A DNA stretch of 64,000 nt, taken from NCBI RefSeq assembly GCF_000264905.1, contig NW_006763131.1, positions 1,413,253 to 1,477,252 on the forward strand. Direction: 5' to 3'. Source of the stretch: Stereum hirsutum FP-91666 SS1 (lineage: Eukaryota > Basidiomycota > Agaricomycetes > Russulales > Stereaceae). This document shows positions 36,288 to 48,219 of this stretch, piece by piece. Position 1 is the first letter of the stretch. Each line of letters starts with the position of its first letter. Made by a program: the position numbers and the translations under genes. The notes beneath the pieces were generated by a model. The model was not told the DNA's origin, did no database searches, and saw only the letters and a program-made list of their open reading frames with translations.

Positions 36288-37979
36288 ATGGCAGAAGGCA
36301 CCGGTCACTTCATGGACGAGTTACATGCAGTGGTGCGCTCCAATTCCATCTTTACGAACCAAGACTAACCGTCTCTTGACTTGCATCAGCCCTATGCGAA
36401 CGCGACTATGCTTCGATTCGTTAACGCACCCCCTTCCCTCAGCCAAATTTCCTACATCCGCTCCCTCATCGCGTCGGGTGAAGCCGAACACGCCATGCTC
36501 GCGCGCGTCATTTCCGAACTCACCTCGAAACAGAACCAAATCTCGGCCGACCTCGTCAAATGGCGCCAGGTCCTCTGTCCCATTCGTCGGATTCCGCCTG
36601 AACTCCTTGCAGAGATATTTTCGTACTTTATGGCTCCACTGAAGAGAAGAAATTATGCATGGGACGTGAAGGGGCACTCGAGGGACAATCCGTTGGTTTT
36701 GACACACGTCTGTGCGGTGTGGAGGAGGGTAGCTTTCGATACCCCGAGACTGTGGACTTGCTTGAAGATTGTGTTCCTCAGTAAGAGGGTCACAGACCAC
36801 TCTATCGCCACCTTGAAAGGCTTTCTCTCGCATTCCCAGTCACACCCCATCAACCTCAAACTCACTGTTCGAGAGGACTATGTGTCAAATGTGGACCGCC
36901 TCTTGGAGGGGTTGATCCCTAGCTTCAATAGGCTCAAAAATCTGACGCTCGACATGCGTTGGGAGGGGTATCACCCTCTCTGTGGCACGTTCCCATCCTC
37001 GATGTCCATGCCTTTGCTGGAATCAGTAGACATACAAGGGGTCACAAATCCTGTGTCTATCCACAGGACAGACCTCTACGAGATGCCGAGACCGATATTT
37101 TCCAATGCACCTGGTCTTCGTAAGGCGACGTTATGGGACCGAGAGCAGGCAGGACCTACCGAGAAACCATCAGAGCTCCTGAAGACCCTGGCCTTGCCCT
37201 GGCCTCAACTCACCTACCTCTCGACGGGGGAAATCTTCATATCTGCCGACGACGCCAAAAGGATATTCTGCCAATGCACGTCCCTCGAGAAATGCGATTT
37301 GGGCAGAGTTCCATGTTGGCGTCCGGGCGAGGATCCGTTTCTGTTCACGAACCCCACCGTCTTTCCAGCCTTACGCGAGTTCACCATCAAGCTCAACTAC
37401 GGAAACTCCAGATCGCGCGGTGGCGTGTTTTTCCAAGACTTCCACATGCCCATGCTTCAGAAGCTACACCTCAGTGTCGAAGACGGGGATAGCATGGATG
37501 ACGAGATCGAATACCTTGCGTTTCTCTTCAACCCCTGTGGCTCCCACATCACTCACCTCACCCTCAACTGTGTTCAATTCCCCGGCCCCGCAGTCGTGCA
37601 ACTCTTCCAATTTACGCCCGAGCTCGTCTATTTCCACAGCGATCTCTGCAGCGTAGCGCTGGATGACTTAACGTTCGAAGCCCTCACGTCCCAAGGCCCG
37701 AATGGACCCCCAGCGCTCGTCCCACACTTACGAACGCTCTTAATTGAGGAGTTTGGAGAGTTAGACCGGGTGACGGCAGATGCGATAATGGGTATGGTCA
37801 GGTCGCGATGGTTGAGTGACGAGGAGTACTACGGGGAACCGCCTTTTCCAGTCGCCAGGTTGGATAAGGTGCACATCACGTGGGACACTTGGCAGGACGG
37901 CGAACGATTGGAGATGAGTGAGGAGCAGGACGCAGAATTCGAGAGATGGCAGGACGAAGGGTTAGACATCTCGTTTTGA
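36288..37979 (+). CDS. F-box protein with leucine-rich C-terminus
   Basis: This Agaricomycete F-box-like protein of about 545 residues begins MAEGTGHFMDELHA, then an intron of about 75 nt, then PYANATMLRFVNAPPSLSQI. An N-terminal helix with a heptad look (EAEHAMLARVISELTSKQNQ) leads to the F-box CPIRRIPPELLAEIFSYFM followed by LVLTHVCAVWRRVAFDTPRLW, the standard pattern of this expanded family. The rest is a set of irregular leucine-rich repeats (LKNLTLDMRW, MPLLESVDIQG, MPMLQKLHLSVEDG, HITHLTLNCVQF). The start at 36381 used by a single-exon model is less likely. Substrate unknown. Confidence 0.85.
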
Positions 37980-38273
37980 GCTAATCGCGTATTCACTGGA
38001 CTTCAGTACTGGCAATTCATGCGTTGATCTACTTACCACTCAGAATCTACTATACTATCACAGCACCATACGAAAGTCTCAAAGGAATGCAAACTGTAGA
38101 TATGGTCATTGCCAAAATGATATACAGAGTTTTATCGTCTTGCTGTTGATATTGTTGCCGTTTGTTCCGAAAAGAATGATACAGTGAGGGAAGGAGGAAA
38201 GCCGATTAAAAGATGAGAGGTAGGCAAAAACTAGGACGTAAGCATCTCCAAAAAAATCCTGCACAGAAACGAA
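37980..38273. other. Convergent 3' flank between F-box and GDI genes
   Basis: About 290 bp shared by two convergent genes. No other feature was seen. Confidence 0.5.
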
Positions 38274-39954
38274 TTAGGCCTCGACCTCGACCTCGCGTTT
38301 CTTGAGGACAAGGTCGGCACCGACGACCCTCTTCCACACGTCCTGGACATCCTCGACGACAGTCTCGAAGTGGCTTGTGGCGTCATAGGAGCGAGTGACG
38401 AAGATGTTGTCGGCCTTGCCGTCGGAAGTGGGTTCGTAGAGGGTGGAGATGGAGACGAATCTATAGGAAGCAGTATTAGTGAGCGCTCAGAGTGACGATG
38501 TCGTTAGACTCTTACTTGTCGTGGATGGGACCGAGAAGTGCAAGACCCGGAGCAATCTCTTGCTCTGGCCTGTCGGTCTCGACAATGGTGCTGACAATGG
38601 CGACATAGACGTCCTTCGCACAAACATTGTGCGTCGAAGAGACCATGGCGATGTAAATATCTACCAGAAAAAAGGGGCGTGAGCAACGTTTCCACTCTGT
38701 AATCATGGATTGTTAGAATTCGTACCGTTCCTCCTGTTGACCTGGTTCTGAGGGATAATGATCTGCACGCTGTCCGAGTCATCGGTGCCAGGGATGGGGT
38801 GTTTGAGAAGGCAGATCGCGCGAATGACCTTTCCTCCCTCGAGCACACGGGGCTTGCCGTTCTCCCCAGAGGCACCGGCACCGAAGTAGCTGGGATCTCC
38901 GATGACCTGCTTGGCCTTGACCGTCTCGCTGCCGCTACGAACGCCGACAAACTTGCCATCGGCATCGGTGACGATCTCATCGATCGGCTTGTCAAGCATG
39001 TACGTTCCACCGTAGATGGCCGAAAGACGAGCGAACGATTGAGGAAGCTCGCCGAGACCATAGAGGGGGTAGATGTACGGAGATTTTCCATAGCGTGCCA
39101 TGGAAGAGGTATAGAGGACGATGCGGTTATAAGCCTCGCGTGCGGGTTTCGTGATATAGCTGAGGCATAAGTTAGTGAATGTACACCATCTTGGTATGGT
39201 GAATCCTGCTTACTCGTCGTCGAGGTAGAGAGCCATGGCATGACCGATGAAATCTTGGGTACCAGGCTCAAGACCGAACGTCTCATAAACGGACTTCATG
39301 CTATCCTTGTCCAAGTCGACACCTAGGAAAGCCCAGTGTAAGCGGCACGAAGAACATCGACAAGAATGCTTGAACATACCTTGGTGTGTGGCAGGGTCTT
39401 CATCCTTCCAGCCTTGCAAGAACTCAAAGAACTTCTTCGCCCGGCGTTTCTCGAACAAGCCCATCAGAGGGCTCTTCACGGCCTCCATCTCGGTACTCGG
39501 GACCTTAGAGATCTTGCCATCGCGATACACAAAGCTACCGGCGATCTGTTTGAACTCGAGGTAGCGAGTAACATCGGTGTGGACGAGGATCTTGGTGAGC
39601 TCCCCAGACGCAATGATGAACTTGGGAACAAGATCGACGGCGTAATCCCTGTCGCGCCCCAGCTCGGCTGGTGGAGCTTGACCACGGAACTTCTGGTAGA
39701 GCTGTACGCGAGTTAGGTAGCGAACACTTGTCATGGATAGGATAACGACATACCTGAGTCAAGTTCAGACTTGCACTATCACCTCCGTAGTAGTCGTTCC
39801 TATCCATGTGAAGGACTTTCTTGCCCTCGACGGACAAGAGACCGGAAAGGATACATTCCGTCAACCCAGTGCCCAAGACGACGACCTGTAAATATATGAG
39901 TATTGGCGAAGATAGAGAACAAATAGTAAAACGTACATCATATTCTTCATCCAT
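38274..39954 (-). CDS. GDI1: Rab GDP-dissociation inhibitor
   Basis: GDI extracts GDP-bound prenylated Rab GTPases from membranes and recycles them. The start MDEEYD is followed by an intron and [20 protein letters not shown], the FAD-like nucleotide-fold motif. Then come [54 protein letters not shown] and LYLDDE. Later segments are [20 protein letters not shown] (Rab-binding platform region), [20 protein letters not shown] and [19 protein letters not shown]. It ends at KKREVEVEA. About 446 residues over about seven exons is the normal length. It shares its strand with the Rap1-Myb-like gene B located upstream. Confidence 0.95.
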
Positions 39955-40625
39955 GGTAGATACTCGAAAAGATTGTTAAGTTGGTGAGGAGATGGATGTG
40001 TGGAGAGATCAAGGAGGGCAGCCCGTAAGCGTTGCTAGAGGGTACAGGGATACAGGCGTGCCGAAAGGGGCAACTACTTAAGTATCGATCCACGTGTTGC
40101 TGACATCATCTTCCGCCTCCACCCCAACAAACTGCCGAGTGTGGCACTTGCCAAGCACTTCCACACTTCCCAAATTGAAACACTCCCGCTCCCCGTATTT
40201 TCAGCCCTCACGCGAATCGAAAGTAAACCCCATTATTATACGAGGACCGACAAACCCTCCAGTTTGCAATGCATAACATAACGTATGGATGTGTATTGGC
40301 AATTATATAGCGAATATATTCCATCTTCATCTTCTGAGTGGCACCGTGAGTCGCCATAGAAAAATACTACTGCTTTGCCGCAGCCAAGAGCTACTTCCCC
40401 TGCATATGTACGTGTTTGGAAACGATGTGAAGCCTTTCCCCAAAGCCTTGATGCGTCGTAAAATACTGCATCGAATACGACTGAGTACCTCTGAATCATG
40501 ACTCGGTGTGACCTGTGGCAACTCGGGCGCTAGGTTTCTTGAGTTTTTCGGCTTGGTTCAATATTTCTGTAAGTGATATTCTTGTTATACAACCCGCAAC
40601 ATTGCATGTAAGTCTGTCTGGTAAC
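39955..40625. other. GDI promoter side and 3' flank of Rap1-Myb-like gene B
   Basis: About 670 bp with no supported gene. A C/A-rich pyrimidine stretch at about 40100-40205 lies upstream of GDI and may be part of its promoter. Confidence 0.5.
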
Positions 40626-42056
40626 TTACGCCGTTTGTGCAGGGAATAGATTTTTCCCCATCCTCGACTTGAGCGGCCAGACGGATTCTACAGTCATGAA
40701 GAGGAACTGGTGAGTACATTTCACTGGAAGAGCTCAATTGGTGGTCAAACCGACCTGCTCCATGAAAGACACCCAACGCTCCCTGCCAGTTTGCGAAGAC
40801 CAATCAGCATGATCCGCGATCCATCTTGCCAATAGTTGCATCTCGTCGTCTGTCATGGGCCCAAGACGACGATGCTGCCGCGAAATCCGACCATCTGCCA
40901 ATTCTTCATCTCCGGAGACGTCCCTTCCCTGCTCTGCCGAATATTCGGACTCGTCATCGTCGTCATACTCACTAGAATCTGAGTCCATGGGTGCTTCTGT
41001 GTCGTCTTCCGACATTCTGTCTTCATGTGTGGCACCGCACACGAGCTTGTCCCAATAAGCATCAGCAGCGGGTAGTTGGTAAAATTTGGATAGCCATGAA
41101 TTGGCGCTGTGATGAGGGGTCTAGTCATGATAGTAATAACTCGTGAGTACACGATTACTCTCGTCATATGCAATAATGAGATCTCTACCTTTTCAGCTAG
41201 CTGTGCACAAAATGCTCCCTTGCTCAAGAGAGGGTTACTCCTTAATTCGTAGGTCATATAGAGGAAAAAATAGTTCATATCGTCGTCGGTGAATTTGTTC
41301 CCGCCCCTGGTCTTAATGACAGTTGTAGGTGGAATAGGCTCCTGGGAAGGCGGTGGCTCAGAGAGTTCTGGGATTCTCCACCCGGACGACGGACTCGCGT
41401 TCATATGATGACGGGATAATTTGGGTGATTTCTTGACGTGGACATTGTCGACGGATGCGCTGAGGCTATTGTTCGTCGCTCGCCGTGAGTTGGTCGGAAT
41501 GGCAGAACTAGATGGTGACGCCGAACGGTGTTTGCGCTTTTTCTCGGGCTTGATATGTATCGGAGAAGGGCTTCTGTGAGGGGGCTCGGCCACCGTCCCC
41601 GCTGAGATCGAGGCTTCTGAGTATTTCGACACAGCGCTATCGATACGAGATTTGTTGTCGAGGTAATAATCTCTCCATGAATTGGCGGTATGATCATTGT
41701 GCTGGTTCAGATCCGTCAATGACATACATAGAGGAAAAAGTGATGGACACATATAAGCTCACCCCATGTAAGCCACTGAAGACTAAATTTCGATTTAACC
41801 CATTCTGCTCAGCCTCACGGAGAGCTGTGATTAGAATGACTTCATCTTTGAGAGACCCGACTGGTTCCATGATCCGCTGGATATAGCTCAATACGTCTGA
41901 ATTCGAATTTGGCAAGGTTGGTGGTGGCATCGTATTCGAGGAGAATGAGCCGTAATCGAAAGAGGGTGGGGGAGCACCGACAAGCGTCTGCATCCCCTGC
42001 ATCTGCGGAATGAGGGGTGAATTTGCCGAGAAGGCTGCATATGTAGCGTTATTCAT
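40626..42056 (-). CDS. Rap1-Myb-like protein B, paralogue of protein A
   Basis: A nuclear DNA-binding candidate of about 430 residues. The start MNNATYAAFSANSPLIPQMQ leads into a Pro/Ser/Asn-rich segment. Module 1 runs from VILITALREAEQNGLNRNLV across an intron to HTANSWRDYYLDNKSRIDSA. A basic Ser-rich linker has PEKKRKHRSASPSSS. Module 2 begins NKFTDDDMNYFFLYMTYELR and ends after an intron at ANSWLSKFYQLPAADAYW. An acidic stretch (SEYDDDDESEYSAE) precedes module 3, MTDDEMQLLARWIADHADWS. The last exon, after an intron at about 40690-40740, ends with SVWPLKSRMGKNLFPAQTA. Each module matches the corresponding one in protein A (20908-22813), including the DN-x-x-RI stretch after module 1. The third module is degenerate at its last helix. 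Confidence 0.72.
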
Positions 42057-42652
42057 GAGTGGCTCAGTGATGTTGACTTGGTGTCGACTCCGGAATGTGA
42101 ACGACACAGTAGTGCAAAGTAGAACCGCTGCTCGGTGTACTTTCCACCCAAATGATTTCTGTGTCACAGTTAAGCGTTGGTGGTCAAGAGGCAAGGCAGA
42201 ACAAAGGTAAGTTATAAGCTGAGTGAACACGAGCTCAAGGCTAAAGCATGGCGATCAAATCTCAAACAGTGAGAAGCTTGACAAGGCGAAGAACCAACCA
42301 TTCTCCGGCTTCGGCTGAACGGCGCAGGCCGAAATGAAAGGTTGGCTGAGACCGCATCGACACAACACCAATATTTCCTGAACGTCGACGCTCGGCACAT
42401 TGCCTCTCAAAAGGGGATGTGCATTGTTTCCGAATTATTCAATCGCTGCCACCGCATCAACTCGGAGCCTGAAACCTGCTGATGAGATATGTTTCCGAAA
42501 GCGGCGCCGGACAAACGGAAGGGACGGGAATGGTGCCGAAGCGTCAATACGGAAACCCGAGGGTCGAGTGACCCCGGCGGTGTGTATATGACACTTCCCC
42601 ACAGTACAAATGTGTTCTTCGCTCTCTCCACGTTCCCCACCTCTTCCCCACC

Positions 42653-45103
42653 ATGTCCAAGCCTCGAGCGGCTCTGCGCTACCTACACACTCGTTCGTAC
42701 GCGTCAGCCGCTTCGTCTCGACCACCTTTGAGTGGGTTGAACGCGACTGCGAGGTCTAAGGCAGAGCAGTTATCGAAGGATTGGAAGGGCACCAGTGCCT
42801 CCGGTGAGAGTTGAATGTCTTCAGGGTGGGATTTGAGTACTGAAGCAGGAGATAGGTGAGAACACGAAGAATTTTATTGCCGGGGAGTTCGTGGAGAGCA
42901 AGGCAACAAAGTGGATCGACGTTCTCGACCCCGTACGTTCACGTTCAGGAATGATACAAGTTCATTGGTGGCTCACTATTCTCCGCTAGTCAACACAAAC
43001 CTTGCTTACAAGGGTCCCAGAGACCACAACCTCGGAATTTGAACAAGCTGTGGACGCTGCTTCACAAGCTTTCAAGACATGGAGCAACGCCAGTGTCATT
43101 ACTCGTCAAAGATTCGTCCTTGAGTATGTGTTCTATCGTGCTACTTCCATCCGACGTAAGAATACTTATACCAACCACAGGCTGCAGCGTCTTATTCGTG
43201 AGAACGCGGAGTATATGGCCAACAGCATTGTTCTGGAGCAGGGCAAGACATTGCCGGGTATGCACAACACTTCAGCATATAGGGGCTTTGTTACTGATAC
43301 TCTGTCCCAGATGCTCATGGCGACATCCTGCGTGGTCTCCAAGTCGTCGAGCATGCTGCCAGTGCACCTTCGTTACTTCTGGGAGAGAAGATTGAAGGTA
43401 TTCATGTTCTTTATGTGGACCTAATTTTCTTCGTTCAAACATTCGTCTGCTTCAGTGAGCAAGGACATGGACACCGAAGTCCGCAAAGTACCCTTAGGTG
43501 TCACTGCTTCGTATGGGTATTCCGCTGCTTGAACGTTCTACCCTGTACTCAAACTTCGTTCAGGATAGCACCCTTCAACTTCCCTGCGTAAGATACCCCG
43601 TTCTCAAGGGCAACACATCACGCTAAGCTCACTACGACAGGATGATCCCGTTGTGGTCCATCCCAATGGCAACCGTCACAGGAAACACTCTCATTCTCAA
43701 GCCCTCAGAGCGTGACCCTGGTGCGGCCATGATCATCGCCGAACTGTGTCAACGCGCTGGCCTTCCCGATGGCGTCGTCAACGTCGTCCACGGCACTATC
43801 CCGACCGTAAACGCCATTTGTGACCATCCTGCCATCAGAGCAATTAGCTTTGTTGGCGGCGATCGCGCTGGGAAGCATATCTATGACCGGTGGGTTTGTG
43901 TCATTCCCGAATGTTTGTATATTTGTCCGAGCCGTTCTTGTGCTTTCTAGGGGTACACAAAACGGCAAACGAGTACAATCGAATATGGGTGCTAAGAACC
44001 ACGCGACTGTCATGCCGGATGGTATGTTCAGCTTTCGATTCCCAGGGTCGTGTAATTTATGCTGAGTTTTCATCTGTGGCGCAGCAAACAAGAACCATGC
44101 AATCAACTCCCTGATCGGCGCTGCTTTTGGTGGTAAGCATTTCCCAGCGATTGAATCTGCGAGACCTAGGTTGAGGGCGAATACGTAGCTGCTGGGCAGA
44201 GATGCATGGCCATCTCGGTTGCCGTACTCGTTGGCGATGCCCAGGCGTGGCTCCCTGACCTGATCAAGGCGGCTCAGGGCCTCAAGGTTAGTGGAGGCTT
44301 CGAGAAGGGTGCAGATCTGTACGTCTTTATTTATTCTTCTTCCGTTCTTCATTACACATACTAATGGGTCCTTTGCTCGTAAGTGGCCCTGTCATCTCGC
44401 CTACCTCGAAGGAGCGAATTCTTGGTTTGATCGCTTCTGCGGAGCAAGAAGGCGGCAAGATCCACCTGGACGGACGTGGTATTCAAGTCGAAGGCTACGA
44501 GCATGGTAACTTCATTGGGCCCACCGTCATTGAAGCCAACACTAGCATGAAATGCTACAAGTTCGTACATAACTTGTTCCATCTGCTCATTGACAACGTG
44601 CTGATCGGGCCCTCACCTACCTCAGGGAGGAGATCTTTGGTCCCGTCCTCGTAGTGTTGAAGGCTAACACCCTCGACGAGGCCATAGAACTGACCAACTC
44701 CAATCGCTACGGGAACGGCGCCGCCATCTTCACGCAATCGGGTGCTACGGCGCGCAAGTTCGAGCATGACCTCAATGTCGGCCAAATCGGGATCAACGTA
44801 CCCATCCCCGTACCGTTGCCCATGTTCTCGTGGAGTGGCAACAAAGTTTGTCCTGTTTTTCTGCGTGGTGCTCCTCTTACTGATTTCATCCACTATCGTC
44901 GTCAGGGGAGTGTGCTGGGCGACCTTGGGTTCTATGGGAAAAGTGCCTTCGAGTTTTATACGCAGAAGAAGGTTAGTCGCTCGGTTTTATTCCTCATACG
45001 CAGCATTCTGACCCGCTGGTTGCTGCAGACAACGACAAGCTTGTGGAAGTCCGAGGATGCGATTTCGAGCAAGGCGACTGTCAACATGCCAACCCACCAC
45101 TGA
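42653..45103 (+). CDS. Methylmalonate-semialdehyde dehydrogenase (ALDH6 type), mitochondrial
   Basis: This CoA-dependent aldehyde dehydrogenase works in valine and pyrimidine breakdown, converting methylmalonate semialdehyde to propionyl-CoA. The N-terminus [20 protein letters not shown] is a mitochondrial presequence. Following exons give [27 protein letters not shown] helices, [38 protein letters not shown] and [16 protein letters not shown]. The catalytic cysteine lies in [16 protein letters not shown]. The C-terminal [20 protein letters not shown] and [17 protein letters not shown] then [12 protein letters not shown] distinguish ALDH6 from other ALDHs. It ends VNMPTHH. There are about 13 exons and a normal length near 530 residues. 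It is divergent from Rap1-Myb-like gene B (596 bp). Confidence 0.93.
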
Positions 45104-45606
45104 ATGTCCTCACGCATCTACATTGTTATGTCTTTCGAGTGTATCAATATAACAGTCATTTCTGTATAGATGACGGCGAATGTTGTGCAACCCCCAACAT
45201 TGGACCGATGAGCACCCAACTCCGCGCAAAAGTTGTCACAAATGCGGTGCTCCATGATCCCATTTCTTCCTCTGCCTGTAATTGTCTTGTTGAACAGATG
45301 CTTTCACTTCACCTCCGAGTGCCACGATTCCCCGTCCTAGCCTCGCGACTCGGATTTGTTTTTCGACTAGGTTTGAATCGCAATTTCGTCCTCAGACCCG
45401 TCTTCTAAAGGCGACCCCCCTTTTTTGTTCATGCTTGTCCTCTAGGGATCTTGCATGTATTACTGCAGAGACTCATCGCCTCTTCTGTCTCGTTGAGCCA
45501 ACAGTTTCCTTTGAATACATCATCAAACTACTCTCTTGTCTATTGTCCTCTTTCGTCTCGACCTTGTACAATCATAATTTTGTCTTTTACCAGAGCTTGA
45601 GAAAGC
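45104..45606. other. Convergent intergenic stretch, nothing recognised
   Basis: About 500 bp between the 3' ends of the dehydrogenase and the phosphatase. Pyrimidine-rich on the plus strand; no gene supported. Confidence 0.5.
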
Positions 45607-46328
45607 TTACAGACTTGAAGTCTCCGGTTCCTGCTTCCCGACAATAGCATCCAAGAAAGCGTGCGATAATTTTTGACACTGGACGAATGTCGTTTCGAAC
45701 CCGTTCTATGAGAATATCGCATTAAAGGACAAGATTGGCGCGCATTCCCACCGAATATTTATCGTCATCAAAGTTAACGAAGAGGTACTTACTATGCCAC
45801 CATAATATGGGTCCGCGATAGGTTTATTGCCCGACGCGTAGGATCCCCAGAGCTTGAGGTCCGCGGTCGAGTTACGAGGTCGTATACGCTCGAGGTTGCG
45901 CAGGTTGGACTCATCGGCGGCGAGGATGTGCGTGAATTTATCAAAGTCCGAAGCTTTGACTTGACGTGCTGCGTGCGATATTGGGACGCCGTGCTATCGC
46001 GATGGAATATCGTGATGAAGATGGTTCATGCTCGTGCGTGAGGAGACGAATACCATTGGACGAGCGGCTGAAGCGCTCATACCTTCTCGCAAGTGGCGAT
46101 GGACCTGCGTTGGAACACATAGGCCCGAGTAAGAGTATACTCAAGCATTACAGGATTGACATATACGCACCGTTCATCTGGCTCTTCACCGACATGGTAT
46201 GCTCCTGTACCTGCGCTATCCACTTCGATGTCTACGCCACGCTCAGACGCGACTTGGCGCAAGACGGCTTCGCCGATGGGTGATCTACAGATGTTGCCGA
46301 GGCAGACCACAAGAACTTTCAAAGGCAT
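45607..46328 (-). CDS. Low-molecular-weight protein tyrosine phosphatase
   Basis: A cytosolic phosphatase of about 170 residues. The P-loop is at the very N-terminus, MPLKVLVVCLGNICRSPIGE, with the C-x5-R signature and following Ser. Exon 1 continues VDSAGTGAYHVGEEPDER. Later exons give ARQVKASDFDKFTHILAADE and the general-acid loop PIADPYYGG. A well-formed intron (gtaagtac to ctcatag) then leads to NGFETTFVQCQKLSHAFLDA and the stop at 45607. All catalytic elements (Cys, Arg, Asp of DPYY) are present, so the enzyme should be active. It is divergent from the SH3BGR-like gene with 224 bp between starts. Confidence 0.92.
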
Positions 46329-46552
46329 GATAGTAACAGCTTAATGGAGTTCAGTTGTCCCAGTAGGAGAGTGCGAAGTTATGAGCTGCAAGTCGCCACC
46401 CGAGTTCGTGGTTGAGAACACGGAGGCGTCACGAAGAACCCCGATCAATAAGACGGAGATCTTATCTTATCTAAATGAACCTACCCGTCGCTAACGGAGG
46501 ACCCAGGCAGCCCACAAGCACTCTCTTGACCATCGTCTTGCATACCCTCGCA

Positions 46553-48026
46553 ATGTCTCCTCCCATTCAACTGTTTCTGACGACCATAGCGTCTCAGCCT
46601 GCGCTCAGGCAGCGTCAAGGTGCATTTTATCTTCATCCGAGATAATGCCACGAAGAAATGATTGCGGCACGACTGACAGTAGTTACATCGTGGCACCGAA
46701 TTTAGAATACCTTCTACGCATCTTGCAGGCCAAGAAGATACCATTCAAGTCGTATGATCTGGCATCAGACGAAGAAGCGAAGAAATTATGGAAGAGGAAG
46801 GCTCCGCGAGGTTTGTGACTTACCGCGTTCTGAACACCGCTGTTTTGTACTGACACCTCATGCAGACAAGCAACAATTACCTGGCATCCTAGTTGGTAAC
46901 AGGTTCCCTGGGGTGTGTAATACCGCATCTTGATACTCTGCCCGTAATCGCGACTGACTACGAATCCTCCATCTTCAGACATTTAACGATTTGTGGGTAT
47001 CATCCGTCCTTGCATGAGGAATGTCCCTCTTTTACTCAGTCCTGGTTGCATGGTATACATATCCCCAGCGAAGAAGCAGTCGAGTACGACGAACTTACCC
47101 AATTCCTCCGACTGAAAGACCCATGGGACCCAGCTCTCGACGAAGACCATCCCCAACTGCAAGAAGTCCCGATAGGCGTCCCCGGCGCCAGCTCTCCCTC
47201 CCAAATGGCCAAACTCGAACACAAAGCCTCTTTCAACAACACCCCTTCTCCCTCCCCCCTCAAAGGAAAAGCCGGTCGCCCCTCCCTCGGACCCCACCTT
47301 AGTCCCGAGTCGGCCGCGCATGATCCGGCGATGCAGAGCGTCGTGGCTGAGATCAGGAAGAGGAATGAGGAGGAGTTCGATATATCGGAGGAATTGAGCG
47401 GGTATGGGTTGCAGGGAGTGAAGGTTACGCACGATGACTTGTTGGAGTTGGTGAAGGACCTTGGGCTGGATGGGGATGATGCGGGAGATTTGGTCAAGGG
47501 TCTGAGTGACATGACAGGAGATAGCGGTAAGAAGAAGGAGACAAAGCCTTTGGCGAAAAAGGCGACATCGAAGGTCGAATCGAAGTCGGGAGATGGATCC
47601 AAGGTCGAGCCTCTTGCGAAGAAAGAGGTCACGAAGGAAGAGGGCAAGAAAGAGGCTGGCTCTGAGATAGTGAAGGTAGACGAGCCCTCTGTGAAAGAGA
47701 ACGCGCCCGTTCCATCACCCGTGGCGGAGAAAGAGAAGGAGAAAGATCCTGAGCCGAAGGCAGAGACAAAGGAAGAAGAGAAGAAGGAGCCTGAAACGAC
47801 GGCAGAGACAAATGAAGCAGTCAAGGAAGAGGAAAAGGAAGAGCAGACGGGAGAGAAGAAGAAAGAAGAGAAGGTAGAGGAAAAGGAAGAGCAGACCGGA
47901 GAGAAGAAGAAAGAAGAGAAGGTAGAGAAAAAAGTATCTGGAGCCAGCGAGAAACCGTCAGCAGAGGACAAGACAGAGACGGATGTACCAGAGGTGAAGG
48001 TGAGCGGCACTGAAGCTGAAGCTTGA
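46553..48026 (+). CDS. SH3BGR/thioredoxin-like protein with long KE-rich tail
   Basis: The N-terminal domain of about 95 residues has the glutaredoxin-like fold of SH3BGRL proteins, lacking the CxxC site. It reads MSPPIQLFLTTIASQPALRQ, EYLLRILQAKKIPFKSYDLA, then DKQQLPGILVGNRFPG, a 14-nt micro-exon (46979-46992), and EEAVEYDELTQFLRLKD. With the micro-exon the joint reads PGTFNDFEEAVEYDELT, matching the family's G-x-x-x-F-x-E-A pattern. The C-terminal half is disordered and Lys/Glu/Pro-rich. It contains an exact-length tandem duplication of 48 nt (units 47832-47879 and 47880-47927, EKEEQTGEKKKEEKVE-type). Function in fungi is not established; a redox-inactive adaptor is the likely role. Confidence 0.8.
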
Positions 48027-48219
48027 AGCTCGAAGGCCGTATCATGTCACACATCGGGACTTTGTTTTATGGGTTACTTTATTATCTTACATCCCGCGGG
48101 ACTCTGTATTAATGGGCTACATGTTGATATATCGCATTCAATACATACATTTCCATTGGGTCCGTGTGATAGATAATGTGGTCGGCAAGCAGTAGCCGTT
48201 AGTAGGTAGTGGAATCTCA

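Noticed and set aside
46893..47090. Start of the SH3BGR-like gene at the Met at 46893
   Set aside because: This frame reads through an intron; upstream exons from 46553 carry the conserved N-terminal fold.
47036..48010. Minus-strand frame of 324 residues rich in Ser and Phe
   Set aside because: It is the antisense of the KE-rich tail; Lys/Glu codons read backwards give Phe/Ser/Leu.
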